Shown: piece by piece, positions 1 to 8,189 of the stretch | Layout: every line of letters begins with the position of its first letter | Position numbering within the stretch: the first letter of the stretch is position 1 | Source: Gemmatimonadota bacterium | Lineage (GTDB): Bacteria; Gemmatimonadota; Gemmatimonadetes; Longimicrobiales; Gaopeijiaceae | DNA: 59,697 bases | Direction of reading: 5' to 3' | Assembly (NCBI GenBank): GCA_022560615.1 | Contig: JADFSR010000024.1 | Location: 1 to 59,697, forward strand | The notes under the pieces: model-generated | What the model was told of the DNA's origin: nothing | Databases searched by the model: none | The model's input: the letters and a program-made list of their open reading frames with translations, nothing else | Position numbers and translations under genes: made by a program

Positions 1-126
1 GCGGTGTACGACGCGACCGATCCGCTGTCGCTGATTCCGCTCCGTTGGCTCGACCCTGGCGACGTGTACGATCTGGGCGCGCGGCGCATGTTCCTGGAGG
101 ATCAGGGTCGGGACGGGGGCCGGTAG
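1..126 (+). CDS. 3' end of an unidentified gene
   Basis: The frame is open from the first base of the window and stops with TAG at 124-126, giving the last 41 residues of a protein whose start lies outside. The fragment (beginning AVYDATDPLSL, ending EDQGRDGGR) has a polar, charged tail and no motif I recognise. It converges on the outer-membrane protein gene that ends at 171, with only 44 nt between the stops and no clear terminator hairpin. It is called coding because the frame reaches the window edge and has a normal amino-acid composition; the function is unknown. Confidence 0.5.
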   Translation, partial: AVYDATDPLSLIPLRWLDPGDVYDLGARRMFLEDQGRDGGR

Positions 127-170
127 TGCCCGCTGAGGGCCCCCGACGTAACCACCGACGACCCGATCAG

Positions 171-1526
171 CTACCCGAAGACGATGAACTCACCACCCCC
201 CGACCTGCCGAAGCGCGGGTTCACGACGTTGTTGAAGATCGAGCCGAAGCGGTACGTGATCCCGAACGAAGTGAAGTAGCGATAGTTCGTTTCGAGCTGC
301 CGCTGCCGCAATAGGATCTGCTCTTCCGTCAAGTCCCCGGCGGAAATGTACAGTTGGTCGCCGATCCACGAGTAGTTGCCGGAGAGTTGGATGGAAAACC
401 CACGAAAGAGGCGGATGTTGAAGTTCCCCGAGAGCGCCAAGTTGTAGCGATCCAAGTCGTGCATGTAGTGCGCACCCGTAAGCGAGGTCGACCACCGTCC
501 CCACTGCTCGACGAGCGAGAGCCGGCCAGTGAGCGACTCCTGGAAGCGAGTCTCTTCGGTTTCGCCGAAGATCGTCCGCTCCGTGTAGTCGAAGTGGTTC
601 GGGCCAACGAGGTACTGCAGCGTCATGGAACGCCGGCTCGACTCCTCGTAGGGAAAGAAGTTGTACTCGACGCCGGGCTTCACGCTCCACCGAAAGTCCT
701 GGTTGAGAAACGTCGAGGAGCCGGCGTTCACGCGCATCCCGAGCGAGAACTGCCCGCCAACGCTCTTCACCAAGGACGAATTCACGCCCCAGTCTTCCCG
801 GGTCTCATTCACCGAGAAGGTGGAGCCGTCAGAGAGCGGCACTTCAAACCGCTGCACGTTCCGGCTGTAGTTCCCACCCAGTGAGATCTTCCACTGTTCG
901 GTGGTACGGTTGGCGCTCGCATTGCCGAAGTAGTTCGTGAACTTCGACGTAGACTGCCCGTTCACGAACCCCCGTGCGCTGATACTGAAAACCCAGAAGT
1001 TCCACGGGTCGTCCTCGGGAGAAGCAGTCTGAGCACCGGGACCGCCAAGTGGGCCCCCACCGGGCCTGCCGGGTGCGCCCGTCTGAGCTCCGCCGCCGAA
1101 CGTCACCGTGAGTTGATCTGCCAGCGCACTGTCCTGGACGTAGCGCACGAGGCCCAGCTTGAGCCGGCCCACGATCGCACGCCGCTGCTCGTCGGACGTC
1201 GCGTCGCCGGCCGTGGCGACCGTTAGCTCCTGATCTTCACCCTCGAAATCGCCCCGGCCGATGAAGGCCAATGTGTACAGGAAGCCACCACCGCCGGTCC
1301 TTTGGGATGTGACCAATACGTGGACGTCGGACACCTCCCTGTCCCGGACCCAGTTGACGATCGGGACCTCCCGACGAAAGAAGTCCATGTCGCGGCACCC
1401 GAAGCCCTGGCAATCGAAGAACAGGTTGAGCGCGTCGCCCGTCGCGGGCGCGTCCTGCGCCGCAGACGGAAGCGCGCACAGGCACATGAGGACAACGAGG
1501 CTCGCCACCCACCCAAACCGCTTCAT
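171..1526 (-). CDS. Secreted/outer-membrane beta-barrel protein, unknown function
   Basis: 451 residues. The ATG at 1526 is preferred over a GTG two codons upstream because GAGG sits 5 nt before the ATG. A signal peptide (hydrophobic VASLVVLMCLCAL, cleavage after SAAQ) leads into a roughly 110-residue N-terminal domain with a CQGFGC pair and alternating hydrophobic strands. A Gly/Pro-rich linker (about residues 145-170) follows. The second half alternates aromatic and polar residues and ends in FG, as expected for an outer-membrane barrel. I recognise no catalytic motif. It is transcribed away from the gene at 1637-3106 after a 110-nt gap. Similar two-part proteins of unknown function occur in Bacteroidota and Gemmatimonadota (from memory). 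Confidence 0.75.
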   Translation of the reverse strand: MKRFGWVASLVVLMCLCALPSAAQDAPATGDALNLFFDCQGFGCRDMDFFRREVPIVNWVRDREVSDVHVLVTSQRTGGGGFLYTLAFIGRGDFEGEDQELTVATAGDATSDEQRRAIVGRLKLGLVRYVQDSALADQLTVTFGGGAQTGAPGRPGGGPLGGPGAQTASPEDDPWNFWVFSISARGFVNGQSTSKFTNYFGNASANRTTEQWKISLGGNYSRNVQRFEVPLSDGSTFSVNETREDWGVNSSLVKSVGGQFSLGMRVNAGSSTFLNQDFRWSVKPGVEYNFFPYEESSRRSMTLQYLVGPNHFDYTERTIFGETEETRFQESLTGRLSLVEQWGRWSTSLTGAHYMHDLDRYNLALSGNFNIRLFRGFSIQLSGNYSWIGDQLYISAGDLTEEQILLRQRQLETNYRYFTSFGITYRFGSIFNNVVNPRFGRSGGGEFIVFG

Positions 1527-1636
1527 CTGCACCTCGGCTCAGTAGTTACGCTTTCAGGAATCGCCGCGCTGAGAGGGGAAGGGATTGCAGCGCGGCGTCA
1601 CGAGTAAGACGCAGGAAGGGGGTCCTAGCGTTGCGT

Positions 1637-3106
1637 CTACTGGATTCCAGCCCGCCGAATTCGGTCGAAGAGCACGGCGAACAGCCGCTCCCGAGTCACG
1701 CGGTCGAGGGTTCCCAGCTCGGAGAGGGCGTCGGTGATCCCTTCGATCCGGTCCCACATCTGGTCACCGAGCATCTCGGTGCTCGGCACTGCCTCGAGCA
1801 CCGGATCATCGGAGACGCCGGCGCTCGCCGGCTCGTACGCGATGTTCTGCTCGTTGTCGAGCAGAAACGTGTGGAGATCGAGCGACGCGTTCAGGAGGTC
1901 ATCCATCAAGCTGTACGCCTCGAAGCGCGCATCGCGCGCGGCAACGAAGCCCGAGTCGGCCCTTTCGATGAGCATGGCGGCTGTGTCCGCCGTGAAACCG
2001 GCGGCTTCGACCTGCTGCACGTATTTGTCGTGGAAGAGCTGCGTATCGGTGTCTCTCACTTCGTCGACGAAGCGCTCAATCCCGATCCAGAACGTCTCGA
2101 TGTCCTCGAACTGGCTGGCGTTCGCAAGGTAGTTGCCACCCAACCACGCGTCTCGGGGCTGGGTCGGGATGTCCAGCGCCGCCAATCGGCCGCGCAGGTC
2201 TTCTACCATCTCGGTGAGCGCAGCCTCCGCCATGTCCCCCATGCGGGGCAGGAGTTCGGCCGGGATGTCTGGAATCACGACCGGCGGAAGCGCGGGGGTC
2301 TCGACCTCAGTGCCCGCAAACGACCGCCAGGCGAGGAAAGCGGCAGCCCCGCCCCCTAAGAGAACGACCACCCCGACGATCATGCCGACGGGGACCTTCT
2401 TCGGTCGACGAGGAGCCGAGGGCCGTGAACGTGGCTTCCGCTCGCCATCATCCTGGTCCTGCTGCTGCCGCTCACGGGGAGTTTCAGGCGCATAGTCCGA
2501 CAGGGGCTGCTCGAGCTCGAGTCCTCCGTCCGAGCTCCCGGTGTCGCCTCCGCCGACGAAGTCCATCGGCGACTCCAACTCCATTTCGTCGTCCGACAGC
2601 TCCATCGGCGCGTCCAGTCCACCACCCAGCTCCGCCGACACAGATTCCGATTCCGATTCCGCCGCGGGAACCAGGTCGAGGCCCATCCCACCCAAGTCCA
2701 TGTCCCCAGCGTCGGCGCTCTCACCGCCACCCGGTTCCACTTCAGATGTGACGACGAAAGAAAGGTCGAGGTCATCGAGATCAGCGTCCGCCTCCGGCGC
2801 CTCCGCGACGGATTCGAGTGCCTTCTCGCGCTCCGGCTCCGATTCGGCATCATCAGCCGAAGCTGACTCGGACACTGGGAGCTCGGGCGCCATGGCGGGG
2901 GGAGGAGCTACAAGACCCTCCTCTTCCGCATCTCGCGACAGCGTGTGGAAGATGTCGTGCGTGTGCGCCGGTCCCCAACGGTCAGCCTGAGCGTCGTACA
3001 GCTCTGTGTCGGCGCTGATCGCCCCGAGCTGGATGCGCAGGGCTAGGGCGTCGACGCTCGGAATGGTGACTTCGTTGCCTTGGGAGTCCATGTAGGCGAA
3101 GCGCAT
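1637..3106 (-). CDS. GYF-like domain membrane protein (paralogue A)
   Basis: 489 residues; GGAG lies just before the ATG. Residues 1-65 form a small domain (RFAYMDSQGNE, then a D-x-W-G-P-A motif) resembling the bacterial GYF_2-type domain. Residues 66-225 are strongly acidic and low-complexity (many Glu, Asp, Ser). A basic stretch (RKPRSRPSAPRRPKK) precedes one transmembrane helix (MIVGVVVLLGGGAAAFL, about 240-256), so the N-terminus should be cytoplasmic. The C-terminal domain of about 220 residues is helical and should be extracytoplasmic. The same architecture and several matching motifs recur in the gene at 42605-43816. The pattern suggests a membrane sensor or scaffold; the function is unknown. 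Confidence 0.8.
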   Translation of the reverse strand: MRFAYMDSQGNEVTIPSVDALALRIQLGAISADTELYDAQADRWGPAHTHDIFHTLSRDAEEEGLVAPPPAMAPELPVSESASADDAESEPEREKALESVAEAPEADADLDDLDLSFVVTSEVEPGGGESADAGDMDLGGMGLDLVPAAESESESVSAELGGGLDAPMELSDDEMELESPMDFVGGGDTGSSDGGLELEQPLSDYAPETPRERQQQDQDDGERKPRSRPSAPRRPKKVPVGMIVGVVVLLGGGAAAFLAWRSFAGTEVETPALPPVVIPDIPAELLPRMGDMAEAALTEMVEDLRGRLAALDIPTQPRDAWLGGNYLANASQFEDIETFWIGIERFVDEVRDTDTQLFHDKYVQQVEAAGFTADTAAMLIERADSGFVAARDARFEAYSLMDDLLNASLDLHTFLLDNEQNIAYEPASAGVSDDPVLEAVPSTEMLGDQMWDRIEGITDALSELGTLDRVTRERLFAVLFDRIRRAGIQ

Positions 3107-3138
3107 CGCGACTCCGTCAGATGTACCGATACAGTGCC

Positions 3139-4446
3139 CTAGGAGATGATCCGTCCGCGCGGGCGGCTGCGGTACTTCTCGTAGAGAGACTTGTGCCTGT
3201 TGTCCGTGCTCACCGCACGTCCCATGATGAACAGGTCAGTGACCTGCGTCTGGATCTCGAGCGGATCACCGTCCGTGACGATGATGTTCGCGAGCTTGCC
3301 TTCCTCGATCGTCCCGATGCGATCGTCGAGTCCAAGCATCTCGGCCGCGTTCTTGATCACCGCGTTCAGCGCCGCGTCGTGGGGCAGACCATAGGGCACT
3401 GCCTGAGCTGCCTCGTACGGGAGCGTCCTCGAGTTGGCGGAATTGAACGTCGCGAACGCGATTTTCACGCCGGCGCTATGCAACTTGCCGGGGTTCGCGT
3501 ACGCCTCGTCGTACGCGGCGTCCGCGCCGCTCGGCATCGTCTGCGTGCCGGACAGGATCATCGACACCTCGTTCTCGGCGAGCCAGTCGGCGATCTTCCA
3601 TCCCTCTCGGCCGCCCGTAATGACGTAGTGGATCTCCTGCCGCAGCGCCCACTCGACGGCATTACGGATATCGCGCTCGCCGTTCGCCGAAAGCAGGACC
3701 GGCATCTCCCGCTCAACGACCCTGGCCATCGCTTCGAGCTTGAGGTCGCGGCGGACGTCGGCGCCGGCGCGCACGGCCTGATGGTACCGCCGGCCCGCTT
3801 CCATCCACTCGTCCAGCTGAGTGACGGCTTGTTGATAGCGCTCCTGTCGGTCCGAGAAGTCACCTCCCCCGCGGCCTCCGCGTCCACCGCCCCGTCCGCG
3901 ACCGCCACCGCTTAGTGACGGGTAGTTGATGACCATGGCCGCGCCGGGCTCGACCCACATCTCTTCGACCGTCCAGCCGTCGAGCCCGATGAGGGAAGCC
4001 TGTCCGGGAATCGCACCGTCTCCGCCCTGAGGCGCGACCATGGTGAGCGTAATCCCGTTTGCACGCGCGACCGGCACGTGCTCCGTGGCCGGATGAATGG
4101 CGGTCGCCGCCTGTAGGTGCGGGTTGAAGTTCCCCTGCTCACGCGAGTCGTTGGTCACGTCGACCTGGCCGACCTCGGTCAGACCCAGGCCCGAGATGGC
4201 GTCGAACAGGCCGGGGTAGACGTGCTTGCCGGTGGCATCCACGACCTGTGCGTCCGCCGGCACGTCCACGTTCGGGCCGACCGCCAAGACGCGACCGTCC
4301 CGGATGACCACGGTGCCGACGAACGGATCGCCGGCGAGCGTGTGCACGGTACCTCCCTGGATGGCGTACGTCTGCGCCGAAGCGGCAGCCGCCAACGCGA
4401 GGGTCAGCACGAGGGCGCCTGCGGCGCCGAAGATTGTGCGTTTCAT
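3139..4446 (-). CDS. Secreted amidohydrolase-superfamily protein with degenerate metal site
   Basis: 435 residues with a signal peptide (LVLTLALAAAASAQ). The fold is that of the imidazolonepropionase/dihydroorotase-like amidohydrolases: an N-terminal beta-sandwich strand (IQGGTVHTLAGDP), the VYPGLFDA segment, and a C-terminal GTIEEGKLANIIVTDGDPL segment. The His-x-His expected right after PGLxDA is absent (FDAISGLGL), so the usual binuclear metal site looks lost. A Gly/Arg-rich loop (RGG repeats, residues about 180-196) interrupts the barrel. The start overlaps the upstream tandem amidohydrolase by 4 nt (ATGA), with a strong GAGGAGGTG ribosome site, so the two are translationally coupled. It is probably a partner subunit or a non-classical enzyme. 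Confidence 0.85.
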   Translation of the reverse strand: MKRTIFGAAGALVLTLALAAAASAQTYAIQGGTVHTLAGDPFVGTVVIRDGRVLAVGPNVDVPADAQVVDATGKHVYPGLFDAISGLGLTEVGQVDVTNDSREQGNFNPHLQAATAIHPATEHVPVARANGITLTMVAPQGGDGAIPGQASLIGLDGWTVEEMWVEPGAAMVINYPSLSGGGRGRGGGRGGRGGGDFSDRQERYQQAVTQLDEWMEAGRRYHQAVRAGADVRRDLKLEAMARVVEREMPVLLSANGERDIRNAVEWALRQEIHYVITGGREGWKIADWLAENEVSMILSGTQTMPSGADAAYDEAYANPGKLHSAGVKIAFATFNSANSRTLPYEAAQAVPYGLPHDAALNAVIKNAAEMLGLDDRIGTIEEGKLANIIVTDGDPLEIQTQVTDLFIMGRAVSTDNRHKSLYEKYRSRPRGRIIS

Positions 4447-7253
4447 CGGTTCACCTCCTCACGGGGTCGCCCAGGAGACGCAACGCGATCGGTGGTTGCG
4501 CGGGTTCCGGCTTCGCCGATCCCGTGCTTCTCCATGAGCGCGGCCTTTTCGGCCTCGATCGCCTTCTGACGCTCACGATCCATGTCGATGTCGAAGTACA
4601 GCTTGCCGTCCACATAGGTCTGGATCGGCTTACCGAACATGCTCAGCGGATGACCTTCATAGATGACCAGGTCGGCGTCTTTGCCCTCGTCGATCGATCC
4701 GGTTCGGTCTTCGATGCCGAGCTGGGTCGCCGGGTTCAGCGTGACGAGCCGTAGAGCCTGCTCCTCATCGAGCCCGCCCCACTTCATGGCCTTCGCGGCC
4801 TCCTGGTTGAGGTGGCGCACCTCCTCGCCCGAGTCGGAGTTGATCGAGACGAGCACACCGCGCTCGGTCATCAGCGCGGCGTTGTACGGGATCGCGTCGT
4901 ACGCCTCGACTTTGTACGCCCACCAATCGGAGAACGTGGAGGCGCCGGCACCGTGAGCGGCGATCTCGTCGGCCACCTTGTACCCCTCCAGCACGTGCTG
5001 GAAGGTGCGGATCGTGAAGTTGAACTCCTCCGCGAGCCGGATAAGCTGCAAGATCTCGTCGGCACGATACGAGTGAGAATGAACCCAACGCTCGCCTTTC
5101 AAGATCTGCATGAGCGACTCGAGCTTGAGATCTCGACGCGGGGCTACTCCCTGCATGCCTCCCGCATCGTACGCGTCCCACTCCTCCATGTACTCGGTCG
5201 CGTCCAGAAATGCCTGACGGATCACGTCCTGTACGCCCATGCGCGTGGCGGGGTAACGATCCGGATTCCGATCCCGCTTCGTGTTTTCACCCAGGGCAAA
5301 CTTGATGCCGGGGTGCGCCCCGACCCGGAGGTCCGGTGCATCGGCCCCCCAGCGCAGCTTGATCACCGCGTTTCCACCCCCGATGGGGTTCGCCGAGCCG
5401 TGCAGGATGTTGATCGTGGTCACCCCTCCCCCGAGCGCCCAGTACATGCCGATATCCTCGGGCCGAATCACGTCCTCGATCGTCACCATCGCCGAGACGT
5501 TCACCGTCCCTTCGTTGATGCTCATCGCCGCCATGTGGGAGTGTGCGTCGATGATGCCGGGAATGACATATTTTCCGGTCGCGTCGACGACGGTTGCGCC
5601 GCTCGGCGCGCTCAGGCCGGTGCCGACTTCGGCGATCTTGCCGTCGCGGATTACGATGTCGCCGTTCTCGATCGTGCCGTGCGACGCCGTCAGGATGGTG
5701 GCGCCGGTAATGAACGTGACTGCGTCGTCTCGGTAGGGGCCCTTGTCCTGAGACATCGGGATCGGCGGCGCCGCGTAATCGGGCCCGGAGGCCTCATCCT
5801 CATCCTCATCCTCATCCTCCCCTCCCCGGCCCCCTCTGCCGCCCCGACCACCACGTCTGCCACGTCCGCCATCGCCAACTGAGGCCATCGTCTCGGGCTT
5901 GTCGTACTTCTCACCATCAACGAACACCGTCTCGATGTTCGTGCTATCGGCGAAGATGCTGCCGTCCGCGATGACCAGGTTGCCGATCTTGCCCTCTTCG
6001 ATCGAGCCCATCCGGTCGTCGATACCGAATATCTCGGCCGGGGACAGTGTGAGAGCGCGGATCGCGTCCTCCTCCGAAAGGCCCTGAGCAACAGCTCTGC
6101 GCACTGCGTCCAGAATGTCGGAGGGGTCATCCAAACCACCTGAATAGAACGCGAACTTGACCCCGGCCTCCGCGAGCACCGACGGGGTGGTCGGCGCGCG
6201 GTCCCAGAGGCGCAACTGCTCCAACGAGGGAACCGCGTCCGGGTCGCCACCCGTCGGGGCCGACGGCCAGTCGAGGTTCACGAGCGTCGAAATGCCCTCG
6301 GAGGCGAGGAGATCGGCAGCCGCATAGGCCCCCTGGGCGCCGTATATGATCGGGGTTACGCCCATCTCGGCCGTGGTCGCGATGGCGCGCCGGACGTCCG
6401 ACCGGCTGGTCGCCGGGAAGAGGAGTGGCCACCCTTCGCGGAGCTGCTGCCGGATCGGCTCGAGGGAGACGTCCCATTCCGGACGCTGTTTCCCACGCGG
6501 ATCTTCGTCGTACGCGTTCCATACCGCGTCGTAGTGCGCAGCGTCGTAATAGAGCTGCTTCAGGTACGCGAACACGCCCATCGGGCTGCCCGGAAATCCC
6601 GAGTACGAGCGATCGGACAGGTTCACCCGCATCGCTACCGAGCTCTCCACGACCATCTCACGCGGCCGTTCGAAATGACCGAGGTTCAAGATGGCTGCTT
6701 GCCCCGTCACGAGGCCGTCGCCGATCGTGCTCACGACGGTCGTGAAGCCGGCGCTCCGCCAGTCCTCGAAGCGGGCGTCGTCCTTGTCCAGATCGTCCGC
6801 GGCGGTGAGCCACGTCGTCGTGCCCGGGCGGTCCTCGGGACCCCAGGACCGGTTGGTGTCATCGGTTTCAGCGCCGGGGCCGAAACCCCGTCCGCCCTGT
6901 TGCGGAGGGGCGACTGAGCCGTGGCCGAGCGTCGTGAACGCATCGATCAAGCCCGGATAAACTGTCTTTCCGGATCCGTCGATCACCCAAGCACCCGCGG
7001 GAATGTCCACGTTCTGGCCGACTGCGGAGATAATGCCGTTCTCGAGGACGACGGTGCCGTTGTCGATCGTCTGGCCCGAAACCGTGACGATCGTCGCGTT
7101 CTGGATCGCATACAGCTTGATCGCGGCAGGACGGGTCGGTCTTGGCTGTGCGTCGACGGCTTGAGGGGCGACGATGAGAGCCGCCAAGATGACCAGGAGC
7201 GCCCGCGGGCTCCGAGCCCTCCCGACGTCAGGTAGCTGGAGCCGTGCTGTCAT
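4443..7253 (-). CDS. Tandem two-domain secreted amidohydrolase
   Basis: 936 residues from the ATG at 7253, chosen because CGGAGG precedes it and the signal peptide (ALLVILAALIVAP, then AVDAQ) starts there; an upstream in-frame start has neither. Two amidohydrolase units are fused. Unit 1 (about 45-460) has the fold motifs but reads PGLIDAFTTLGHG where DAHTH is expected, so it is probably inactive. An Arg/Gly repeat and a Glu-Asp run (about 463-488) form the linker. Unit 2 (about 505-920) keeps DAHSH (H571, H573), HSHSY, and SINSDSGE for the metal-site Asp, and so looks catalytic. Substrate unknown; this superfamily includes imidazolonepropionases and prolidase-like peptidases. The 192 nt upstream (7254-7445) hold no gene and may carry the promoter. 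Confidence 0.88.
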   Translation of the reverse strand: MTARLQLPDVGRARSPRALLVILAALIVAPQAVDAQPRPTRPAAIKLYAIQNATIVTVSGQTIDNGTVVLENGIISAVGQNVDIPAGAWVIDGSGKTVYPGLIDAFTTLGHGSVAPPQQGGRGFGPGAETDDTNRSWGPEDRPGTTTWLTAADDLDKDDARFEDWRSAGFTTVVSTIGDGLVTGQAAILNLGHFERPREMVVESSVAMRVNLSDRSYSGFPGSPMGVFAYLKQLYYDAAHYDAVWNAYDEDPRGKQRPEWDVSLEPIRQQLREGWPLLFPATSRSDVRRAIATTAEMGVTPIIYGAQGAYAAADLLASEGISTLVNLDWPSAPTGGDPDAVPSLEQLRLWDRAPTTPSVLAEAGVKFAFYSGGLDDPSDILDAVRRAVAQGLSEEDAIRALTLSPAEIFGIDDRMGSIEEGKIGNLVIADGSIFADSTNIETVFVDGEKYDKPETMASVGDGGRGRRGGRGGRGGRGGEDEDEDEDEASGPDYAAPPIPMSQDKGPYRDDAVTFITGATILTASHGTIENGDIVIRDGKIAEVGTGLSAPSGATVVDATGKYVIPGIIDAHSHMAAMSINEGTVNVSAMVTIEDVIRPEDIGMYWALGGGVTTINILHGSANPIGGGNAVIKLRWGADAPDLRVGAHPGIKFALGENTKRDRNPDRYPATRMGVQDVIRQAFLDATEYMEEWDAYDAGGMQGVAPRRDLKLESLMQILKGERWVHSHSYRADEILQLIRLAEEFNFTIRTFQHVLEGYKVADEIAAHGAGASTFSDWWAYKVEAYDAIPYNAALMTERGVLVSINSDSGEEVRHLNQEAAKAMKWGGLDEEQALRLVTLNPATQLGIEDRTGSIDEGKDADLVIYEGHPLSMFGKPIQTYVDGKLYFDIDMDRERQKAIEAEKAALMEKHGIGEAGTRATTDRVASPGRPREEVNR
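5792..5819. repeat. CCTCAT hexanucleotide tandem repeat inside the amidohydrolase
   Basis: About four and a half copies of CCTCAT occur in tandem. On the coding (minus) strand they encode an alternating Glu-Asp run that, with the adjacent Arg/Gly repeat (forward strand about 5820-5870), makes the linker between the two amidohydrolase units. A six-base unit keeps frame when copy number changes, so linker length can vary without breaking the gene. Confidence 0.7.
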
Positions 7254-7445
7254 GCTGGGACCTCCGTTGATGGGATCGACAGAATAGTCTCGCACCTCGG
7301 GAGCTGCCAGAAGTGGTACTCCAGGGACATGCGACCCGCGCCGAGTGTTGCTTACCGCTTTCGCCGTCGGCCACACCAGCGGTCCGTTCGCGCCTACTTC
7401 CAGCGCGCGATGAAGCGGCCAATGCCGTTGGCGCTCGGGGGGCGT

Positions 7446-8189
7446 CTAGCGTCCCATTGCCTCGGCGAGCCCCATCTCCTCGACGAGCGTGCGCAGGTCG
7501 GCGACCTCGTGGTCGGGCCGGGCGCTGGCAGGCTTCGTCGCGCCACCTCCTCGGCTTCCCGCGCGCCGATTGACCCAGACGCACGTGATCCCGAGAGCGC
7601 GTGCCGGAGCAATGTCGTGATACAGGCTTTGGGCGACGTGCAGGACCCGACCACGCGGGAGGTCGAGTCTGTCCAGAACCTCGTGAAAGTGTCCCTGGTC
7701 CGGCTTGTAGCTACCGACCTGCTGGGCCGTCACGACCTCAGAGAAGTCGACCCCTAGTCGGCCCGCGGACCCCGCGAACAAGTCGTCATCCACGTTGGAC
7801 ACGATCGCCAGCCGATAGCGGGTCTCGAGCGCCCTCAGCGCCCGGGCCGCGTCCGCGAACGGCGGCCAAGCGCCGACCGACGCCGCCAAGCCCTCCACCT
7901 GGGCGCTGGTCGGCACGAAGCCGAAGTCCTCACCAAAGCCGCGCGCCACGTCGGCGAGAATGGAGCGATATCGCCGGAACGGTCCCTGCTGGGCTTCGGA
8001 CTCGAGGCGAGCGTACCGCTCCAGGAGCTCCTCGTCGTTCTGGTCGACGACGCCATGGGCATCGAGAAGCGGCCGGAGAAACGAGAGGATGCCGGCCTCC
8101 CAGTCGATCAGTGTTCCGTAGCAGTCGAAGGTGAGCGCGTCGAACCGCGCGAAGTCAAATGGCGGCCCCGTCTCCGGCCCAACCTTCAC
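7446..8189 (-). CDS. HAD-superfamily hydrolase, haloacid dehalogenase type II-like
   Basis: 247 residues from a GTG at 8189 that overlaps the stop of the M24 peptidase gene by 4 nt (GTGA). An in-frame ATG 13 codons upstream would lie inside that gene. HAD motif I is FDCYGTLID (Asp nucleophile), motif II is SNVDDD, the motif III lysine is in SYKPDQGHF, and motif IV is near LYHDIAPAR. The length and cap insertion match the L-2-haloacid dehalogenase/phosphatase group. The substrate cannot be told; small phosphoesters or haloacids are possible. It is cytoplasmic, with no signal peptide. Coupling to a secreted peptidase probably reflects shared transcription rather than a shared pathway. Confidence 0.85.
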   Translation of the reverse strand: MKVGPETGPPFDFARFDALTFDCYGTLIDWEAGILSFLRPLLDAHGVVDQNDEELLERYARLESEAQQGPFRRYRSILADVARGFGEDFGFVPTSAQVEGLAASVGAWPPFADAARALRALETRYRLAIVSNVDDDLFAGSAGRLGVDFSEVVTAQQVGSYKPDQGHFHEVLDRLDLPRGRVLHVAQSLYHDIAPARALGITCVWVNRRAGSRGGGATKPASARPDHEVADLRTLVEEMGLAEAMGR

